Below are positions 36,073-40,995 of a DNA stretch of 40,995 nucleotides, piece by piece. The notes under the pieces were generated by a model. It saw only the letters and a list, made by a program, of their open reading frames with translations, made no database searches and was not told where the DNA came from. The stretch is from Nitrincola sp. A-D6 (GTDB lineage: Bacteria; Pseudomonadota; Gammaproteobacteria; Pseudomonadales; Balneatricaceae), in contig NZ_JRLB01000004.1 of assembly GCF_000764495.1 (NCBI RefSeq), positions 1 to 40,995 of the forward strand, in the 5' to 3' direction. The position numbers and the translations under genes were made by a program. The stretch's first letter is position 1. Each line of letters begins with the position of its first letter.

Positions 36073-37655
36073 TTAATGACGGAAATGGCGCATACCGGTG
36101 AAGACCATCGCCATACCGTGTTCATTGGCCGCATCGATCACTTCCTGATCGCGCATGGAGCCGCCTGGCTGTATTACTGCCAAAATGCCAGCCTCTGCCG
36201 CTGAGTCTATGCCATCACGGAAGGGGAAGAAAGCATCCGAAGCCATGACCGAACCTTTGACTTCGAGTCCTTCATCAGCGGCTTTGATGGCGGCGATACG
36301 GGCTGAATAAACACGGCTCATCTGGCCTGCACCTATGCCGATGGTCTGTCCATCGCGAGCATAGACTATGGCATTGGATTTGACGAATTTTGCCACTTCC
36401 CAGCAGAACAACAGGTCCCGAATTTCCTGCTCAGAAGGCTGGCGCTCAGTGACAATTTTCAGTTGTGAAACATCAATCATGCCGATATCACGGTCCTGAA
36501 TCAGCAGGCCGCCGTTGACACGTTTGTAGTCAAAGGCGGCACTGCGCTGCTCACTCCATTCACCGCACTCCAGTAAGCGTACATTCGGCTTGGCTGCGAC
36601 AATTTCTGACGCTTCCGCACTGACTGTTGGTGCAATAATGACTTCAACGAACTGGCGATCCACAATAGCCTGAGCCGTTTTTCCATCCAGCTCCCGGTTG
36701 AAGGCAATAATGCCGCCGAAGGCTGAGGTCGGGTCGGTCTGGAAAGCCCGGTTGTAGGCTTCCAGCAGATTGTCGCCGATAGCTACACCACAAGGGTTGG
36801 CATGTTTGACTATCACGCAGGCTGGCTCGCGGAAAGGTTTCACACACTCCAGAGCCGCATCTGTATCAGCTACGTTGTTATAGGACAGCGCCTTGCCCTG
36901 TACCTGGCGTGCGGTGGCGATGGATGGTTCAGCTGGGTTGGCTTCAACATAGAAGGCCGCTTTCTGATGTGGGTTTTCACCATAGCGCATCTCCTGAGCC
37001 TTGATGAACTGTGTATTGAAGGTACGCGGAAAACTGGCGGGTTCCAGTTCATCACCTTCAATTACTGTGCCCAGGTAATTGGCAATCATGCATCGTAGGC
37101 GGCTGTGTGTTCAAAGGCTTTGATGGCAAGATCGAAGCGTGTTGCGTGGGTGAGTCCCTGGGATGCATCCAGTTCGTGAACAATATCGTCATAATCCTGG
37201 ACATTCACCACTATGGCGACATCTTTGTGATTTTTAGCCGCCGAACGCACCATAGTCGGACCACCAATGTCGATATTTTCTATCGCCATGGCCAGATCGC
37301 AGTCCGGGCGGGCAATGGTTTCGGCAAAGGGATAAAGGTTGACGACAACCATATCGATCGGCGCGATGGCATGCTCCGCCATAATGGCATCATCCTGACC
37401 ACGACGCCCGAGGATACCTCCGTGAATTTTTGGGTGCAGCGTTTTAACGCGTCCATCCATCATTTCCGGAAAGCCGGTGTGATCAGATACTTCAATAGCT
37501 GGGATTTTATGCTCACGCAGCAGTTTATAGGTGCCGCCAGTGGACAGAATTTCTACGCCTCTATCGCTGAGCGCTTTGGCGAATTCAGTAATGCCAGTTT
37601 TATCGGATACGCTGATCAGCGCACGGCGAACTTGGGTGACAGAGAGCTGTGACAT
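36073..37655 (-). CDS. purH: Bifunctional AICAR transformylase / IMP cyclohydrolase, frame broken near 37089
   Basis: Carries out the last two steps of IMP synthesis. The N-terminal cyclohydrolase domain has [30 protein letters not shown] and [16 protein letters not shown]. The transformylase part has [38 protein letters not shown] and [22 protein letters not shown] in segments. The break is between AYDA and MIANYLG: one A missing in GCATGATT. Repaired length is 527, normal. It ends with TGMRHFRH. It follows fis by 32 bases and precedes purD by 18, with no clear ribosome-binding site, suggesting it depends on transcription from the dusB-fis side or an unseen promoter. Confidence 0.94.
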
Positions 37656-37687
37656 AAGTTATTCAGACCAGATTGTAGGTTCAGAAA

Positions 37688-37975
37688 TTACAGGAGACCG
37701 TATTGCTTGAGTTTCTTTCGCAGGGTACCACGATTCAGACCGAGCAACTCAGAGGCTTTGGTCTGGTTATCTTTGGTGTAGCGCATAACACTTTCAAACA
37801 GAGGGGCTTCAATTTCAGACAGTACCATTTGATACACATCGGTAACGGGTTGCCCGTCAAGCTGCTTGAAGTAGCTAGTCATGGACTGGTGAACATTGTC
37901 ACGTAGTGTTTGCGGTGGTGTTGTCTGCTGTGTGAGAGCGGCGTTTTTCACAACTTTGTTATCCATTGCGTTCAT
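37688..37975 (-). CDS. fis: DNA-binding protein Fis
   Basis: Nucleoid-associated protein that bends DNA and activates stable-RNA promoters during rapid growth. The C-terminal helix-turn-helix (about residues 67-95) TKASELLGLNRGTLRKKLKQ matches Fis almost entirely, and the preceding YQMVLSEIEAPLFESVMRYT forms the dimer core. Length 95 is typical. It starts 15 bases after dusB, the conserved dusB-fis operon, and is probably governed by the promoter at 39044-39072. The ATG at 37975 has AGGA ahead; a second ATG three codons later is possible. Confidence 0.96.
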   Translation of the reverse strand: MNAMDNKVVKNAALTQQTTPPQTLRDNVHQSMTSYFKQLDGQPVTDVYQMVLSEIEAPLFESVMRYTKDNQTKASELLGLNRGTLRKKLKQYGLL

Positions 37976-37990
37976 AAACTTATCCTGATG

Positions 37991-38970
37991 TCAGGCAGCA
38001 GCGCGGCACTGGGCCGCTAAAAACTCAGCCAGGGCGCTGCTCTGGAGTTCTGCTGATTCGATTGTATTAAAATGCTTCCGAAAAGCCTGTCCCTGCTCAA
38101 AGTGTTGCATGTACCAGCCGATGTGTTTGCGGGAAATTCGCACACCGAGTAGCTCACCATAAAACAGATGCAGTTCTTGCAGGTGTTGCTGCATGATTTG
38201 ACTGATTTCATTTAGACTGGCTGAAGGCAACAACTGACCGGTTTGCAAATAGTGGCTTATTTCCCTAAACAGCCAGGGTTGACCTTGTGCTGCACGTCCT
38301 ATCATAACCGCATCGGCACCGGTTTTTTCCAGCACTGCTTTGGCTTTCTCAGGAGAGCGGATATCGCCATTGGCAAACAGCGTATATCGATGACGTCACG
38401 AATACGTGCAAGCGTGTCGTATTCGGCATCACCCCGATAGCCATCAGCACGGGTTCGGCCATGCACCGCGAGGGCCTGAATGCCTATAGCTTGCGCCATC
38501 TGGGCCAGTTCCACTGCATTGCGGCTATCCTGACACCAGCCTGTACGCATTTTCAGCGTAACCGGAAGCTCAACCGCCTTGACCACCGCTTCCAGAATAT
38601 CCTTCACCAACTCAGGTTCCCGCATTAATGCAGATCCTGCAGCCCGGTTGCAGACTTTTTTTGCCGGGCAGCCCATGTTGATATCAATAATCTGAGCACC
38701 ACGCGCGGCATTCATTCGAGCAGCCTCCGCCATCATGGCCGGATCGGACCCGGCAATTTGCACAGAGCGAGGGGCTACTTCACCGGTATGATCCAGTCGG
38801 TAGGCCGATTTCCGGGTTTTCCAGAAAGCGGTATCGGATATGACCATTTCAGATACAGTCATACCCGCGCCCAGCCGACGGCATAGCTGCCGAAATGGCC
38901 GGTCAGTAATTCCTGCCATGGGAGCCAGGATCACCTTGCTGTTGATGCTGTAGGGGCCGATCCGGAACAT
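37991..38970 (-). CDS. dusB: tRNA-dihydrouridine synthase B, frame broken near 38381
   Basis: FMN enzyme reducing specific uridines in tRNA to dihydrouridine. ATG 38970 gives the family start MFRIGPYSINSKVILAPMAG; the longer frame upstream overlaps the promoter and lacks homology. Motifs are GITDRPFRQLCRRLGA, IDINMGCPAKKVCNRAAGSA with the catalytic cysteine in PAKKVC, LKMRTGW, and HGRTRADGYRG. The break sits in GATATACGCTG; one base restored gives LFANGDIRSPEKAKA and leads to the C-terminal helical domain (WLFREISHYL). Repaired length is 326. It lies directly upstream of fis. Confidence 0.93.
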
Positions 38971-39043
38971 GCAATACCTTAATGGGTCAGAAATCATCCG
39001 ACACTTGCGTGCCGTAACAGGGTCGTTTCTCGGAAGGGGGACA

Positions 39044-39072
39044 ATGATACCCCTTAAGCGCGAGTGCTCCAA
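39044..39072 (-). promoter_or_regulatory. Probable dusB-fis promoter with GC-rich discriminator
   Basis: On the minus strand, TTGGAG (39072-39067), a 17-base spacer and TATCAT (39049-39044), then TGTCCCCC leading to the predicted start near 39037, about 67 bases before dusB. The C-rich discriminator resembles that of growth-rate- and ppGpp-controlled promoters, as known for E. coli dusB-fis. It fills much of the 137-base gap after the DUF3426 gene. Confidence 0.55.
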
Positions 39073-39107
39073 GTCGAATCTGATGATTTTTTGATCTGCT
39101 TCCCGTT

Positions 39108-39872
39108 TCAGTGAGCTGCTGCGGGTAGCCAGGCCAGCTCGTAACCCAGCTGTCCTGGGGCAGGACGTTGAAGTAGCAAGCGGATCTGATGCTGTTGTCC
39201 CGGCTGCAATCGGTTTATTTGTTTGTCAGTAAGGTAAATGTCGGGAGAGAAATCATCGGCGGCTACTATGCGCCCACTGGCATCGGTAAAATGTAAACGC
39301 ATTACAGGTAGACGAGCAGCTAGTGGGCCGGTATTGATCAGTCCTGTCAGGACTTCCAAAGTGTCTGGTTGCTCTGGCTGACGGCGTACTAGCAAGTGTG
39401 ACGTTTGCAACCATGCTAAGCTTTGGCTACTCGGCGGTGTGCAATCGAACTGTACGCATAACGAGGCGTACAGCGGATACAGTAGCGGGTCTTGTGCCAG
39501 TTTGGCTCGCTCAAACCAAAGGTACTGACTAGCTAATAACACCAGAGCCAGAACAGATCCTGCAACAGCTAATGTCTGTCTGGGCGCTGGCAGGTTGGCA
39601 GCGGGTGTCAATTCTGGCGGCTCGGAGCGCATCTGACGGAGGAGTGTCAGGGGGTCTGCATTATGTTTAGGCTTAACTGGCTGTGATTTCAGGCTGATGT
39701 CAGGGCTGGATGGTTTGGTTTGAATTTGACTGGCTGTTTCGATTTTATTGAGCACACTAAATACGGTCAGACACTGGCCGCATCTGACTCGTCCATCAGC
39801 AACTTTCAACTGCCCCGGTGTGACATTGTAACGTGTTTGACAGGAAGGGCATTGTGCGACCAGCTTGCTCAT
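39108..39872 (-). CDS. Zinc-ribbon (MJ0042-type) and DUF3426 membrane protein
   Basis: A 254-residue protein. The N-terminal MJ0042-type zinc ribbon has Cys8-x2-Cys11 and Cys31-x2-Cys34 (CPSCQTRYNV; RCGQC). A Pro/Ser/Lys-rich linker of about 60 residues leads to one membrane helix (about residues 104-119, AVAGSVLALVLLASQYLW). The DUF3426 domain beyond it, with GLINTGPLAARLPVMRLHFT and LQPGQQHQIRLLL, should face the periplasm. The function is not established. It is commonly found between prmA and dusB in gammaproteobacteria, as here, starting 6 bases after the prmA stop. Confidence 0.88.
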   Translation of the reverse strand: MSKLVAQCPSCQTRYNVTPGQLKVADGRVRCGQCLTVFSVLNKIETASQIQTKPSSPDISLKSQPVKPKHNADPLTLLRQMRSEPPELTPAANLPAPRQTLAVAGSVLALVLLASQYLWFERAKLAQDPLLYPLYASLCVQFDCTPPSSQSLAWLQTSHLLVRRQPEQPDTLEVLTGLINTGPLAARLPVMRLHFTDASGRIVAADDFSPDIYLTDKQINRLQPGQQHQIRLLLQRPAPGQLGYELAWLPAAAH

Positions 39873-39878
39873 GACTAT

Positions 39879-40774
39879 TTACCGGCGGGTGGCTGTAATA
39901 CGGATCCAGTTATCTTTTTCTACCGGCTCATCAACAATGAAGCTATCGCTATAGGCTTGGTGGATTTCGGTAGCTTGATGGTTTAACAGGCCAGATAGTA
40001 GTAGTTTACCACCGGGCTTGAGTAGTTGTGCAAATACCCGTTTGAGCTGAACCAGAGGGCCAGCCAGTATATTGGCTATCAGCAGGTCGGCTTGTAGTTC
40101 CGGAACCTGCTCCGGCAGGTAGGCGGTTAATTTACTATCCGGTAACTGGTTGCGTGACAGGTTGTCACGGGTTGCCATTAGTGCTTGTTGATCGATATCC
40201 ACCGCAATGACAGTTTCTGCACCCAGCAGCAGTGCCGCAATCCCTAAAATACCTGAGCCGCAGCCATAATCTATCACTTGAAGACCTTCAAGCTTTTGAG
40301 TATCCAGCCATTCCAGGCACAGCGCTGTGGTCGGGTGGGTGCCTGTGCCGAAGGCTAGGCCAGGATCTAACAACAGGTTAACGGCTGTCGGATCGGGAAC
40401 ATCCCGCCAACTGGGGCAGACCCACAAGCGTTGACCGAATTGCATTGGGTGGTAGGTATCCATCCATGCACGCTCCCAGTCCTTGTCTTCAAGAATTTCG
40501 GCACATACCTGTGGGATTTGTTGTTCATCAGGCAGGAGAATACTCAAGCCGGAACGTATATAGCTCAGTGTAGCTTCCAAATCATGCTCAGCGGAGAAGA
40601 GTCCGGTGACGACTGTGGACTGCCATAAGGGCGTGGTGCCCAGATCAGGCTCAAAAATCGGGTTGTCCTCGGCATCCTGAAAAGTAACGGCTGCGCAGCC
40701 AGCTTCAAGTAGCAGGTCTTCAAATAGCTCGGCCTGTTCTGGCGAGGAGGGATCTTAATTTGCAACCATGACAT
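39879..40774 (-). CDS. prmA: Ribosomal protein L11 methyltransferase, frame broken near 40741
   Basis: Trimethylates lysines and the N-terminus of ribosomal protein L11 using S-adenosylmethionine. It starts at ATG 40774 (MSWLQIKIPPR). One base missing in GCCAGAAC shifts the frame after about a dozen codons; repair gives EQAELFEDLLLEAGCAAVTF, the normal substrate-recognition domain. The methyltransferase core contains DPGLAFGTGTHPTTALCLEW, the SAM motif VIDYGCGSGILGIAA and ADLLIANILAGPL. Repaired length is 298, standard. It lies after the accC terminator and begins the prmA-DUF3426 unit. Confidence 0.93.
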
Positions 40775-40789
40775 AAGGTGTTTTCCTGA

Positions 40790-40815
40790 AACAAAAGCCC
40801 GCAGTAGCGGGCTTT
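40790..40815 (-). terminator. Terminator of accC
   Basis: AAAGCCCGC and GCGGGCTTT (40794-40802 and 40807-40815) form a perfect 9-bp stem with a 4-base loop. On the minus strand the stem is followed by TTGTTT. It lies 20 bases after the accC stop and before the prmA start. Confidence 0.8.
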
Positions 40816-40834
40816 CAGAGGAGTAGGCTGGACG

Positions 40835-40995
40835 TTACAGTCCGAGCTTTTTCTCCAAGTAGTGAATGTTAACACCGCCTTTGGCAAAGTTGGCATCGCG
40901 GACAATTTCCATGTGCAGTGGAATGTTTGTGCGTATTCCATCAATCATGGTTTCATCCAGTGCATTCTGCATGCGTTTCAGTGCGATAGTTCGTC
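40835..40995 (-). CDS. accC: Acetyl-CoA carboxylase biotin carboxylase subunit, C-terminal end
   Basis: Only the last 52 or so codons are in the window. They read [20 protein letters not shown], then [19 protein letters not shown] and [10 protein letters not shown] before TAA at 40837-40835. This matches the conserved end of AccC, the ATP-dependent biotin carboxylase of fatty-acid synthesis, and accC-prmA is a common gammaproteobacterial order. The reading frame is intact for the visible part, and the N-terminal ATP-grasp lies beyond the edge. Confidence 0.92.
   Translation of the reverse strand, partial: RTIALKRMQNALDETMIDGIRTNIPLHMEIVRDANFAKGGVNIHYLEKKLGL

Noticed and set aside
38971..39072. 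N-terminal extension of dusB from 39072
   Set aside because: The extra residues do not resemble the family and would start upstream of the predicted transcription start; ATG 38970 gives the canonical N-terminus.
40720..40944. 74-codon minus-strand frame over the accC end
   Set aside because: It crosses the accC terminator and lies out of frame with the clear AccC C-terminus.

Overview
The window looks like chromosomal DNA of a gammaproteobacterium, probably in or near the Oceanospirillales/Pseudomonadales. The evidence is gene order: rseC-mucD-lepA-lepB-DUF4845-rnc-era-recO-pdxJ-acpS, cysM-relA-mazG, and accC / prmA-DUF3426-dusB-fis-purH-purD-hinT. Base composition is moderate and codon use looks fairly uniform. 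I see no rRNA, tRNA, CRISPR array, integrase or insertion sequence. The lineage is inferred from gene content only.

Layout. (1) 1-15.0 kb, + strand: a dense housekeeping run covering envelope stress and protein export (rseC, mucD, lepA, lepB), RNA and GTPase functions (rnc, era), recO, pdxJ, acpS, then cysM, relA, mazG and ppc. (2) 15.1-15.8 kb: adk, ending in a terminator shared with a convergent TetR-family gene. (3) 15.8-18.7 kb: a divergent TetR regulator / flavin oxidoreductase pair (DgcA/StcD/trimethylamine-dehydrogenase type), with a clear promoter overlapping a palindrome. (4) 18.7-24.7 kb: a 36-residue lysine-rich peptide, an NTF2-fused flavin monooxygenase (FMO), a sigma-54 activator of AcoR type reading away from it, and a MASE2-GGDEF diguanylate cyclase behind the activator. 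The FMO/activator gap holds a complete sigma-54 control region. (5) 24.7-28.2 kb: a 2Fe-2S ferredoxin and a PNPOx-fold flavoprotein on the minus strand, a PEP-CTERM exported protein, and a MocR-type (GntR-aminotransferase) regulator. (6) 28.3-31.3 kb: a FapA/DUF342 protein, a PEBP-family protein and a LysE exporter. (7) 31.4-34.4 kb: rlmB, then pta-ackA with a large inverted repeat over its promoter. (8) 34.4-41.0 kb, minus strand: hinT, purD, purH, fis, dusB, DUF3426, prmA and the end of accC.

Sequence quality governs how this window should be read. Fourteen genes are broken by single-base frame changes, 19 in all. They include relA, ppc (2), purD (2), purH, prmA and the MocR gene (3). Nearly all are one missing base, often in a short homopolymer, and restoring the base gives a protein of normal family length every time. 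I therefore annotate each as one gene and treat the breaks as probable read or assembly errors. Thirteen of the 19 lie in the last 14 kb.

The most interesting region is 18.7-24.7 kb. Three equally oriented activator boxes, a perfect IHF-consensus match and a near-perfect -24/-12 promoter predict that the AcoR-type protein switches on the monooxygenase, with a c-di-GMP synthase apparently made together with the activator.
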